Positions 1 to 7,620 of a stretch of DNA of 42,088 bases are shown here, piece by piece. The notes beneath the pieces are model-generated. The model was not told the origin of the DNA. It did no database searches and saw only the letters and a list, made by a program, of their open reading frames with translations. This DNA is from Acidaminococcus hominis (GTDB lineage: Bacteria > Bacillota > Negativicutes > Acidaminococcales > Acidaminococcaceae), in NCBI RefSeq assembly GCF_900291475.1, contig NZ_OLMM01000004.1:386029-428116 (forward strand). Direction: 5' to 3'. Both the position numbers and the translations under genes were made by a program. Each line of letters starts with the position of its first letter. Position 1 is the stretch's first letter.

Positions 1-64
1 CATGAGCAAGAACAGCTTTGACAGCCTTTAATTTATCCTCTGCACTGACTTTCGATATAGACAT
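1..64 (-). CDS. Partial CDS, N-terminal 21 residues, possibly IS3-type transposase OrfA
   Basis: The start of a minus-strand gene that runs off the left edge. An ATG at 62-64 follows an AAAGGAG ribosome site about 10 bases upstream and reads MSISKVSAEDKLKAVKAVLA before the window ends. The pattern of a short charged start followed by SAEDKLKAVKAVL resembles the first helix of helix-turn-helix OrfA proteins of IS3/IS150-type elements. That is only a resemblance over 21 residues and could equally be another small HTH protein. The gene lies just beyond the terminator of the hydroxyglutarate operon. Confidence 0.4.
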   Translation of the reverse strand, partial: MSISKVSAEDKLKAVKAVLAH

Positions 65-171
65 TTTACATACTCTCCTTTCAACGAATCCAGGAGGTTT
101 AACTATATGCCAGTCTACTTTATTCATAGCATACCAGACTGCTGCGCAGCCCGCTTTTAAGCTATTATAAC

Positions 172-215
172 AAAAAAATGAAGGATGATTCACCACGAAT
201 CATCCTTCATTTTTT
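172..215 (-). terminator. Rho-independent terminator of the hydroxyglutarate operon
   Basis: A perfect 19-bp inverted repeat (173-191 with 197-215) around a 5-base loop. The minus-strand transcript ends in a run of U (the A tract at 172-178). It lies about 35 bases past the hgdB stop. A smaller 8-bp hairpin at 222-239 sits between the stop codon and this terminator. Confidence 0.92.
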
Positions 216-248
216 GTACCTCAGCCTGCAAGCAGGCTGGAGGAAGAA

Positions 249-1388
249 TTATAAGCTTTCAGCAAAGGCTTCCAGAGCAGTTTGTGCTTGGCCAAAGTCG
301 CGGGTCTGTTGATCCACACCAACTTTGATCTGAGGAATATGGTGTTTGTTCAGAGCCTTCTTCAGGTCCGGATATTCCATTTCTTCAGGATCGCAGAACT
401 GCATCATGAAGACTACAACGCCTTCGGCGCCGCTTTCTTCAGCCAGTTTGCAGACATGTTCGGAACGGGCATCTTTGGCGTAGTCCGGATCGTACAGGAT
501 AACATCGTTGTCCTGTCTGCCGAATTGTACAGCCAGAGCCTGCAGGCCGTTGTCCAGATCTTCCGGAGCATCTTTTGCGAAGCTGCGGCTTTCGTAAGCC
601 ACATCATCAGCAGCGATGGCCAGTTTGTTGTCGTCCAAAGCTTTCAGGATGCCAGGCATGTTGTAGGTGATACCGGAAACCAGAATCTTGTGACCATCGA
701 ATTTGCCCACAGGAGTGGCAGCCAATTCTTTGTTCAGTTGTTCCAGTTTGGCAGTGTATTCATCCTTCAGCATGAAGTAGGCAGCTTGCAGCACATAGGA
801 ACGAGCGCTGGCGGTGATTACATCGCAATGTTCGTTGGCCAGTTTGCAGAATTCACGACGAGCCTTGCGGCTGGCGTTGTAAACTTTGATTGCATTCAGG
901 ATGGCATCGTTGGCGATTTCATGGCCGCAGATTGCTTCCAGATGGGTCTTTACATTGTTGTATTGGTCATAGGTGTACTGCTTACCAGCAACATCTTGAC
1001 GAACCTGAGGATGGGCCAGGAAAATAACCGGCATTTTGCCTTCCATGGCTACCTTGAAGTTCTGGCTCATAGGACGCAGGGTATCGCACAGAACGGGGGT
1101 AATGATACCGTCCAGGCAATCCAGGGTGCCGTCCAGCAGCATTTCCAGGGACAGCTGGGCCAGCGTGCAATAGAACGTAGCGCAGTATTCCTTGGAACGA
1201 ACTTCGGTTTTGCCATTGGCGCCCCAAACACCCATGGGAACCATGTCAGCAGCATAAACCAGTTCTTCCGGGCAATAGTAAGGCAGGCAGCCGATCAGCT
1301 TTTTGCCTTCTGCCTTATATTTGGCAGCTTGTGCCTTCGGATTCAAAGCGATCTGTTTAAACTCTTCAATAAGTGTATTGATTGCCAT
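249..1388 (-). CDS. hgdB: (R)-2-hydroxyglutaryl-CoA dehydratase, beta subunit
   Basis: 379 residues. This is the smaller subunit of component D, the enzyme that removes water from (R)-2-hydroxyglutaryl-CoA to give glutaconyl-CoA by ketyl-radical chemistry in the cytoplasm. The protein belongs to the HgdB/FldC/BcrC-type dehydratase family and carries the family's scattered cysteines, for example in LIGCLPYYCPEE near residue 33 and in the CATFYC region. The start ATG follows AGGGGAAA and lies 2 bases after the hgdA stop, so the two subunits are almost certainly translationally coupled. It is the last gene of the gctA-gctB-gcdA-hgdC-hgdA-hgdB operon and is followed by a strong terminator. Identification rests on operon order and similarity to the A. 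fermentans protein as I know it. Confidence 0.96.
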   Translation of the reverse strand: MAINTLIEEFKQIALNPKAQAAKYKAEGKKLIGCLPYYCPEELVYAADMVPMGVWGANGKTEVRSKEYCATFYCTLAQLSLEMLLDGTLDCLDGIITPVLCDTLRPMSQNFKVAMEGKMPVIFLAHPQVRQDVAGKQYTYDQYNNVKTHLEAICGHEIANDAILNAIKVYNASRKARREFCKLANEHCDVITASARSYVLQAAYFMLKDEYTAKLEQLNKELAATPVGKFDGHKILVSGITYNMPGILKALDDNKLAIAADDVAYESRSFAKDAPEDLDNGLQALAVQFGRQDNDVILYDPDYAKDARSEHVCKLAEESGAEGVVVFMMQFCDPEEMEYPDLKKALNKHHIPQIKVGVDQQTRDFGQAQTALEAFAESL

Positions 1389-1390
1389 TT

Positions 1391-2827
1391 TTATTTCCCC
1401 TTCTTCTCAGCGTTAGCTTCCATGGCCTCGACCAAACCTTGGACACGAGTCTCATACTGTGCAGCGTTGAAGTTTCTGGGATCGGCCTGGTCACCGTCGA
1501 AACCGGCAGTGGGGATACCCAGATCCTTGGTGAAGCGGCGCTGCATTTCAGGCATGTAGCCGGACCAAGGTTTGCAGGAACGGTTGTAGTGAACCAGAAC
1601 GCCGTCAACCTTGTTTTCACGGCACAGGCCTTCACGCCAAGCAACGCCCTGTTCCAGACATACGGAGTTAGGAGCCTTGCAGTAGGCGCGTACCAGTTCA
1701 TCGTAGTTGTTGTAAACGAAACCAAATGCAGGAGCGTATACAACACCGGTGATGTTCAGACCGTTGGCTTTCAGCGGCTTGAACAGGTCAGGCAGCTTCG
1801 GCCAGCAGGGGATACCTTCGAACATGATACGATATTTTTCTTTGAAAGGAGCGGTAGTGGTTCCTTCTTTTACGTGTTGTTCCAATTCGCTGGCCAGCAG
1901 TTCGAAAGCTTCAGCAGCTTCTACTCTGCCACGGGCGGTAACAACGTCAGCCATATGGTTGAACAGGTCAAAGCCGTTGAACGGAGCCGGTTTGTATTGC
2001 AGATAGTCACAAACCTTTAACCAAGCCTTAGCGGTACGGTTAGCGTATTGGCAGCATTTTTCGAACTTATCTTCGTCAAATTTCTTGCCGGAGATTTCTT
2101 CCATTTGACGGATGGCTTTGTCAAATTGGGAACGAATGTATTTTACGTTGCTTTCGCTGACTTGGTCAGTTTCGTTGTAAGGAACGTCAACCATAATCAG
2201 GGGAATGTTGTGTCTGCGGGCAATATCTTCATACCATTTGGTCATGCAGTTGCAAATGTTGTTGCAGCACAGAACAAAGTCCGGCATGGGCATGATCATC
2301 TGACGATATTTATGCAGGGCGTTGGTACGGCGGGTCTTTTCTTCGCCGTCCGGCAGAGCTGCGATTTCATAGATATCATCGATAACGGTATAAGGTTTAC
2401 GGGTCTTAGGATCGATAACCGGTTTGCCGGTTTCAGGATCGATGACCTTTTTGCCGTTTTCATCTTTCAGCGGTTTGCCGCTGTTGGGGTTGATGATATA
2501 GTTACCATCTTTGTCCATCTTGTTAGCAGCTCTCTTACCAGCGGCATAGGCCAGGCTGATACGGGAGTAACCGCAGATATCGTTGTCGTAACCCAGATCT
2601 TCAGCAGCTTGGCACATTACTTCGCCGTCACGGTTGGCAGCGATACCAGCGGCCTGGTTTTCCGGATATACAACGTGCAGGCCGAAAGATTCAGCCAATT
2701 CGCAGGGGAACTTGGAAGAAGACCAACCTACAGGTTCGCCTGCAGCTTTTGCTTCACGGGCTTCCCGGTAAACTTTTTCAACTACATCTCTCAATGCCTG
2801 AACGCCAGGGCTTACTGTCTTTGGCAT
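1391..2827 (-). CDS. hgdA: (R)-2-hydroxyglutaryl-CoA dehydratase, alpha subunit
   Basis: 478 residues, the size known for A. fermentans HgdA. With HgdB it forms the [4Fe-4S]-containing dehydratase that receives one high-energy electron from HgdC. Cysteine-bearing segments typical of the family are visible: GEVMCQAAED (Cys72), NDICGYSR (Cys85) and DFVLCCNNICNCM. Residues about 104-147 form a hydrophilic insert with repeated K-P and V-I-D-P units that is unlike the rest of the fold. The ATG follows AAGGAAGG. The gene sits 42 bases downstream of hgdC. Confidence 0.97.
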   Translation of the reverse strand: MPKTVSPGVQALRDVVEKVYREAREAKAAGEPVGWSSSKFPCELAESFGLHVVYPENQAAGIAANRDGEVMCQAAEDLGYDNDICGYSRISLAYAAGKRAANKMDKDGNYIINPNSGKPLKDENGKKVIDPETGKPVIDPKTRKPYTVIDDIYEIAALPDGEEKTRRTNALHKYRQMIMPMPDFVLCCNNICNCMTKWYEDIARRHNIPLIMVDVPYNETDQVSESNVKYIRSQFDKAIRQMEEISGKKFDEDKFEKCCQYANRTAKAWLKVCDYLQYKPAPFNGFDLFNHMADVVTARGRVEAAEAFELLASELEQHVKEGTTTAPFKEKYRIMFEGIPCWPKLPDLFKPLKANGLNITGVVYAPAFGFVYNNYDELVRAYCKAPNSVCLEQGVAWREGLCRENKVDGVLVHYNRSCKPWSGYMPEMQRRFTKDLGIPTAGFDGDQADPRNFNAAQYETRVQGLVEAMEANAEKKGK

Positions 2828-2869
2828 AATTATCCTTCCTTCTTCACATGAGTGAACTGTTGTAAAACT

Positions 2870-3652
2870 TTATTTGGTTGCTTTCTTGTAGGCATACAGG
2901 GCGGCACCCAGGGCACCGTTGTACTGTGCAAGAGGAGAAGTTTGGATTTCTACTCCCAAACCTTCCCGCAAAGCATCCACCACACCATAGTTCTGGGCTA
3001 CGCCGCCGGTCATCACCACGTCGGGAACAATCCCCACCCGGTTTGCCAGACCGATTACCCGGCTTGCAACAGAACGATGGATACCAGCAATGATGTCGAT
3101 CTTGTCCGTACCCTTGGACAGCTGGCTGATAACCTCGCTTTCCGCAAATACGGTACAGGTAGAGCTGATGGCCACCCGTTTTTTGGACTGTGCGCCCAAG
3201 GGAGCCAGGTCAGACACTTTTACTTCCAGGACATTGGCCATTACATCCAGGAAACGGCCAGTACCTGCAGCACATTTATCATTCATTTGGAAATTGGTCA
3301 TGGCACCATTTTCCACATGGATGACCTTTACGTCCTGCCCACCGATATCAATAACGGTGTGCACGTTAGGCCAAATGAAGTAGGCGCCCATAGCATGGCA
3401 GCTCAGTTCGCTCATCTGCTTGTCGGCAATGCCTTCCAAGGAGTTGCGGCCGTAGCCGGTAGCCAGGGTATAAGCCATATCTTCTTTTTTCATGTGGGCA
3501 TTCTCCAGTACTTCGGAGATGGAGCGTGCAGGACCGGAAGTACCGGTCCCCACGTCTACCAGGGATTTTGCCACAATTTCTTTACCGTCTTTCAGAATTA
3601 CGCACTTGGAAGCGGTAGATCCAACATCAATACCTAAGGTATAAATACTCAT
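2870..3652 (-). CDS. hgdC: 2-hydroxyglutaryl-CoA dehydratase activator (component A), ATP-dependent archerase
   Basis: 260 residues, ASKHA-fold ATPase. Homodimeric HgdC uses ATP hydrolysis to lower the potential of an electron and inject it into HgdAB, starting the radical cycle. The ATPase phosphate loops are visible as GIDVGSTASK (residues 7-16) and DIGGQDVK (102-109), with a further TGGVAQNYG near the C-terminus. Cys127 and Cys166, which bridge the single [4Fe-4S] cluster across the dimer in the A. fermentans enzyme, are both at the expected positions. The start follows CGGAGGAAG. It is upstream of hgdA in the operon, as in A. fermentans. Such activators are highly oxygen sensitive, in line with a strict anaerobe. 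Confidence 0.97.
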   Translation of the reverse strand: MSIYTLGIDVGSTASKCVILKDGKEIVAKSLVDVGTGTSGPARSISEVLENAHMKKEDMAYTLATGYGRNSLEGIADKQMSELSCHAMGAYFIWPNVHTVIDIGGQDVKVIHVENGAMTNFQMNDKCAAGTGRFLDVMANVLEVKVSDLAPLGAQSKKRVAISSTCTVFAESEVISQLSKGTDKIDIIAGIHRSVASRVIGLANRVGIVPDVVMTGGVAQNYGVVDALREGLGVEIQTSPLAQYNGALGAALYAYKKATK

Positions 3653-3675
3653 TTAGCTTTCTTCCTCCGTAAGGA

Positions 3676-5439
3676 TTATTTCTTTACGAAAGTGTCAAAT
3701 TCTCTAATGGCTCTAGGAAGAAGCATTTGATGGAACGGGCAAATCGATTCAGGGTTCTGATATGCAGCTTCCGTAAATGCTTCTACATAGCCGCGCAGAG
3801 CCGTCATGTCAACGATTTCGTCAACCAGACCCAATTCAGCGCACACTTTCGGACGAGATTTCGTATGGAAAGCCTGGATCAGATCGTTCATCTTGTCGAT
3901 GGTCGGCTGCAAATCCTTACCAGCTTTTCTGTCCTTCGCCAGTCTCCGGGAGTACATAGCGGTAGCAGCGGTTTCACCGTTCATTACGTAGATTTCCGTT
4001 GCAGCAGTACCAATGGAGAATGCGTTGGTGTCGTTGCCCTGAGGTCCACCCAATACGTAATGGGCTGCAGCAGAACCTTTTCTCAGGGTAATTTCAAATT
4101 GAGGAACATGGGAGGTCTGGATGGAATAAATCAGGGATTGGCCCAAGCCCAGCAATTCAGCTTTTTCAGCGTCGTTGCCTACATCAATACCGGTGGTATC
4201 CTGAACCCAAACGATGGGCAAACGGTCTCTGGCGCACAGCGTCACAAACTCGTTCATTTTTACCAGGCCCTGACGGTACAGCTTGCCGCCCATACCAACG
4301 GAGCCGGCAGCCTTGTATTCAGGGTAATTCATCAGCAGGCCTTGTACGTTGGCAACAACGCCAACCAGCAGGCCGTTGACTTTGGCCATACCAGTAATCA
4401 TTTCGGGGCCATAGCCCTTCTTGTATTCCTTCAGTTCGCTGTTATCGAACAGACGACCCAGAACATTGTAGATATCGTAGGCTCTCTTGTCATTCAGAGG
4501 AACCATGCTGTACAGGTCTTCGCTGGGCAGAGCCGGAGCTTTGGGATCGTCAACGCGGAAGAATTCCGGGTTGTAGCTGGGCAGCATACCGATATACTTT
4601 TTGATACCTTCCAGAACGCCTTCTTCGGAAGCATAAACTTCGCGCATGAAGCCGGTTTCCGTAAAGTGGATATCAACAGCTCCAGGGGGTTCTTGCTTGC
4701 CGCTGCGGTCTACCATGTCAGCAATCTGGTTAGCGCCTTCCATGTCAATGTAGCCTTTGGGGTTCATGCCGCCCAAAATGCCGGCGCCGCCTACTGCCAT
4801 GTTGGCCTTTTCATGGGCAATCAGGACAGTGGGGCTGATGCTGTGGTAACCGCCGCCAGCAGGGTTGGTACCATAGATGCCGACGATTACGGGAACACCC
4901 AGTTGGTTCAGTTCAGCGTTTCTGAAGAACGGGGTGCCGCCGCCGCGGCGGTTCGGATAAACTTTTTCCTGCTCGTCGAATTTAACGCCGGAGCAGTTCA
5001 GCACATACACCAGGGGAATGTGCAGGGTTTTTGCGGTGTCGGAAGCACGCAGCAGGCATTCAGCCTGGCCAGGTACCCAAGCGCCGGCCAGCTTCTTGTT
5101 ATCGGAAGCGACCACAACAGCCCATTTGCCGTTGATTTTGCCCAGGCCCTTAACGATGCTTACGGAACCGTTTTTGTTGCCTTCCGGGTTGAACAAGGAG
5201 TTCAGCGGTCTCCAGGTGCCCGGTTCTACCAGTTTTTCCACTCTCTGCAGGGCGGTCAATTGACCGGATGCATTCAGGGATTCGGTGGAACGGCCTGCAT
5301 CTTCAGCAGCTTTCACCAATTGGTGAATTTCTTCTTCGATGGCTTTCAGTTTGGCAGTATTGTCTTCGTCTACTTTTTTCAGCACCTTGCCGACTTGGGG
5401 CAGTTGTTGAAAATATCTAGGCATTGAATAGAAACCCAT
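3676..5439 (-). CDS. gcdA: Glutaconyl-CoA decarboxylase, carboxyltransferase alpha subunit
   Basis: 587 residues, the same length as A. fermentans GcdA. It moves CO2 from glutaconyl-CoA to the biotin on GcdC; GcdB then decarboxylates carboxybiotin and exports Na+. Two crotonase-like carboxyltransferase halves are present, with glycine-rich oxyanion-hole segments such as GTNPAGGGYHSISP in the N half and GGPQGNDTNAFS in the C half. The start MGFYSMPRYF follows GGGAGGAAT. The other three subunits (gcdD, gcdC, gcdB) are 16 kb away in their own operon, so the pump is assembled from two transcripts. Confidence 0.97.
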   Translation of the reverse strand: MGFYSMPRYFQQLPQVGKVLKKVDEDNTAKLKAIEEEIHQLVKAAEDAGRSTESLNASGQLTALQRVEKLVEPGTWRPLNSLFNPEGNKNGSVSIVKGLGKINGKWAVVVASDNKKLAGAWVPGQAECLLRASDTAKTLHIPLVYVLNCSGVKFDEQEKVYPNRRGGGTPFFRNAELNQLGVPVIVGIYGTNPAGGGYHSISPTVLIAHEKANMAVGGAGILGGMNPKGYIDMEGANQIADMVDRSGKQEPPGAVDIHFTETGFMREVYASEEGVLEGIKKYIGMLPSYNPEFFRVDDPKAPALPSEDLYSMVPLNDKRAYDIYNVLGRLFDNSELKEYKKGYGPEMITGMAKVNGLLVGVVANVQGLLMNYPEYKAAGSVGMGGKLYRQGLVKMNEFVTLCARDRLPIVWVQDTTGIDVGNDAEKAELLGLGQSLIYSIQTSHVPQFEITLRKGSAAAHYVLGGPQGNDTNAFSIGTAATEIYVMNGETAATAMYSRRLAKDRKAGKDLQPTIDKMNDLIQAFHTKSRPKVCAELGLVDEIVDMTALRGYVEAFTEAAYQNPESICPFHQMLLPRAIREFDTFVKK

Positions 5440-5465
5440 TTAAATGATTCCTCCCTAATTCTCTC

Positions 5466-6269
5466 TTATTTCTTGTCTTCTACGGGAACTTGAATGAAGG
5501 CTTGGCCCGGGTCGATTTCTTCTCTGATCAATTTGATAACAGAGGGTTCCGGAGCTTCCAGCAGAACGGCTCTGGATACATCCAGATCGAAACCGGTGTT
5601 TTCCAATACGTCTTCAGGGGAAGAAGTCGGATAGTAGCCAGCCAGGTACATCCGTTTGGTCTTTTCATCAAACTTCAGTACGCCGCGGTCGGTAACAACC
5701 ATTTGCGGACCTACATCGCCGGGCAGACCCAGTCTTTCACGTCCGCCAGGGCCGTCGATCCAGCCAGGGCTGGTTACATAGTCAATTTTCTGCATGAATC
5801 TGCGTTTTTCATGCTGCATCATAATGATGGTGTTGGAGTAGGTAGCAATACCATTGGCACCGCCGGAACCGGTGAAACGGGTTTTCGGATGATGGTAATC
5901 ACCAATGGAGGTGGAGTTTACGTTGCCGTACGGGTCGATTTGAGCGCCGCCGATGAAAGCAATCAGACGGTTGGCTTTATGCAGGTATTCGTTGATTTCG
6001 AAGCCAACGAAACGAACGTTGGGCCAAATGGTGCCGCAATGGGCCATGAATCTCAGATCGCCTACGCTGCGGGGAACTTCCACAGGAGAGCAGTCCATCA
6101 GGCCGCTTTCCACGATGATGTGGCAGTCAGGAGCGTATACTCTCTTGGCAACGCTGGCGCCGATCAGAGGAAGACCGGTACCTACGGTTACAACCTGACC
6201 ATTTTTGATTTGCTTGGCAATGGTCACAGCCTGCATTTCTTTATTGGTATAATTCGTGTAATCAGCCAT
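5466..6269 (-). CDS. gctB: Glutaconate CoA-transferase, subunit B
   Basis: 267 residues. The GctAB heterooctamer transfers CoA from acetyl-CoA to (R)-2-hydroxyglutarate or glutaconate through an enzyme-CoA thioester. The catalytic glutamate known from A. fermentans (Glu54 of the beta subunit) is present in the segment HIIVESGLM. The C-terminal half contains the SPGWIDGPGGRERLGLPGD stretch typical of family I CoA-transferase B chains. The ATG follows GAAGGAGGAC. The gene starts 2 bases after the gctA stop, giving coupled synthesis of the two chains. Confidence 0.97.
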   Translation of the reverse strand: MADYTNYTNKEMQAVTIAKQIKNGQVVTVGTGLPLIGASVAKRVYAPDCHIIVESGLMDCSPVEVPRSVGDLRFMAHCGTIWPNVRFVGFEINEYLHKANRLIAFIGGAQIDPYGNVNSTSIGDYHHPKTRFTGSGGANGIATYSNTIIMMQHEKRRFMQKIDYVTSPGWIDGPGGRERLGLPGDVGPQMVVTDRGVLKFDEKTKRMYLAGYYPTSSPEDVLENTGFDLDVSRAVLLEAPEPSVIKLIREEIDPGQAFIQVPVEDKK

Positions 6270-6271
6270 TG

Positions 6272-7234
6272 TTATTTGTCCTCCTTCGTCATGTCGATAT
6301 GGTAGCCCAGGCCAGGAACTACTTTCAGGTTGATCAAACGGGTAGCACCCAGTTTGTTCAGGTATTCGTCATGATCTTTCAGGTCAAACACCCATTCTTT
6401 GCAGAAAGCATCGAAGTCTTCCTGGGTCTTGCTGACTTTGTCATAAACCTTCAGGAACGGATTATCATAGTCATACATACCATAGCATTGAGAAGGATGT
6501 GCACCATAAGGAGCCAGAACAACAGCATCTACGCACATGCCGGGAATGTCATTCTGAGTAGGATCTCTTCTGATTTCTTCATTGCTGATGATTTCTTCAG
6601 CAGTAACGATCGTGTATTTGGCAGCCATGGCAATATCCACATCCTGGAATTTGCCGCCCCAAATGCGTACAGTGCCGTCCGGAGAAGCCTGTTGTGCATG
6701 GATAATAGCTACATCAATTTGCGGAACAGGAACAGCAACAACTTTTTCGCCTTTTTTGAAGGGGTTATCAATATAAACGAATTTGTCATCAGGAACCTTG
6801 TCCAAAGTCTTGCGGACTTCCTTGCTGATGCCCCATTCATCGGTCAGGCCGGAGCCTTGCATCAGGGTTACAGGCAGGAAGGGCAGACCCAGTGCAGCAG
6901 CATGCCACATCATGTAGATTACATCCTGGGAATAGTCTTCCATGATCAGTTTGCCAGCTTCAAACCATTTTCTGAACCGTCTGGAAACGTTGGTAACACC
7001 GGAGTTGGCAGTATAGCAGTTGATATATGCCTTTACCCGGCCGCAGCCGATCAGCATATCCCAGTCGCCGCCGGCAGCGCCGCCCAGACCAGTCAAATCG
7101 GTGATACCTTGTCTTAAGATTTCATAAACGGCAGCATACGGTTTCCGGTCAGTTGTGAAACCGCCCAGGGCGATATGATCACCACTATGCACATACTTGG
7201 CAACTGCGTCTTTTAACGTCATTACTTTACTCAA
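6272..7234 (-). CDS. gctA: Glutaconate CoA-transferase, subunit A (TTG start)
   Basis: 320 residues from a TTG codon at 7232-7234. A longer in-frame ATG exists at 7256-7258, but the near-perfect ribosome site AAGGAGGT lies between the two and is spaced 7 bases from the TTG. The protein then begins SKVMTLKD, as in A. fermentans GctA. GctA is the partner chain of the CoA-transferase and has the family I glycine motif GGFTTDRKPYA near residue 28 and the GLGGAAGGDWD segment. It is the first gene of the hydroxyglutarate operon, behind a promoter with a leader of about 130 bases. Confidence 0.96.
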   Translation of the reverse strand: MSKVMTLKDAVAKYVHSGDHIALGGFTTDRKPYAAVYEILRQGITDLTGLGGAAGGDWDMLIGCGRVKAYINCYTANSGVTNVSRRFRKWFEAGKLIMEDYSQDVIYMMWHAAALGLPFLPVTLMQGSGLTDEWGISKEVRKTLDKVPDDKFVYIDNPFKKGEKVVAVPVPQIDVAIIHAQQASPDGTVRIWGGKFQDVDIAMAAKYTIVTAEEIISNEEIRRDPTQNDIPGMCVDAVVLAPYGAHPSQCYGMYDYDNPFLKVYDKVSKTQEDFDAFCKEWVFDLKDHDEYLNKLGATRLINLKVVPGLGYHIDMTKEDK

Positions 7235-7372
7235 AGCAAAAACCTCCTTAAGATCCATACTAGTTTTGAAACGTCCGGAACCCTCCTCTAATGAAATAAT
7301 CCATCCCCCTTTGTAATTGAGTATTTTTTCAATTCGAATTCCGGTAGACCTGCTTTTTCATAGTACACGTTG
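7235..7372 (-). other. Leader of the hydroxyglutarate operon
   Basis: About 130 bases between the predicted transcription start (near 7365) and the gctA TTG. It holds a 10-bp perfect palindrome AATTCGAATT at 7331-7340, overlapping a 6-bp A/T-rich inverted repeat (7315-7320 with 7329-7334). A 14-codon reading frame is at 7260-7304, but its ATG abuts the purine tract without proper spacing. I recognise no riboswitch class in it. Confidence 0.5.
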
Positions 7373-7400
7373 ATTATAGCACAAATAATTTTTTTTTAAA
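7373..7400 (-). promoter_or_regulatory. Promoter of the hydroxyglutarate operon (extended -10)
   Basis: On the minus strand TGCTATAAT gives a perfect -10 hexamer (7373-7378) with the extended TGn element. A weak -35, TTTAAA (7395-7400), lies 16 bases upstream. The region is strongly A+T rich, consistent with a highly expressed operon promoter. Predicted start near 7365. Confidence 0.75.
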
Positions 7401-7568
7401 TCTCAAGTGATTAATTTGCGCTTTTTTTGCCAATTCTATGTTAATTCTAATAATTTTTATCAATTTTACTTATTTTTGACATTCATTCCCCATAAAATTG
7501 GCAACACGTACACCTATATATTCTCACAATTTTTCTGTATTGTCTATACCCAAAAGTATTTGTCTCAT
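7401..7568. other. A+T-rich intergenic stretch, no gene seen
   Basis: Between the hydroxyglutarate operon promoter and the terminator of the mre-cca gene run. It is poly-T/poly-A rich. A 79-codon plus-strand frame at 7407-7646 exists, but its composition (many Phe, Tyr, Lys) simply reflects the base bias and it runs into the end of cca. I see no ribosome site or family motif. Confidence 0.6.
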
Positions 7569-7607
7569 AAAAAAAAACTGAGGGATACGAAAAAACATAT
7601 CTCTCAG
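7569..7607 (-). terminator. Terminator after cca
   Basis: A 10-bp stem (7578-7587 with 7598-7607, one G-U pair) and a loop of 10 bases, followed on the minus strand by nine U (7569-7577). It lies 13 bases past the cca stop and marks the end of the long housekeeping run. Confidence 0.88.
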
Positions 7608-7620
7608 TGTATGATTTTAC

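Noticed and set aside
3727-5427. Long plus-strand open frame antisense to gcdA, and similar ones opposite hutU, hutH, mrdA, mreB, gcdB, the CoA-transferase and the transporter genes
   Set aside because: These mirror real genes in the opposite strand, have no ribosome sites, and are rich in His, Gln and Gly without family motifs. They arise from the codon bias of the true genes.
7260-7304. A 14-codon leader peptide before gctA
   Set aside because: Its ATG touches the purine tract with no spacing and the peptide is not enriched in one amino acid. Mentioned only as part of the leader.
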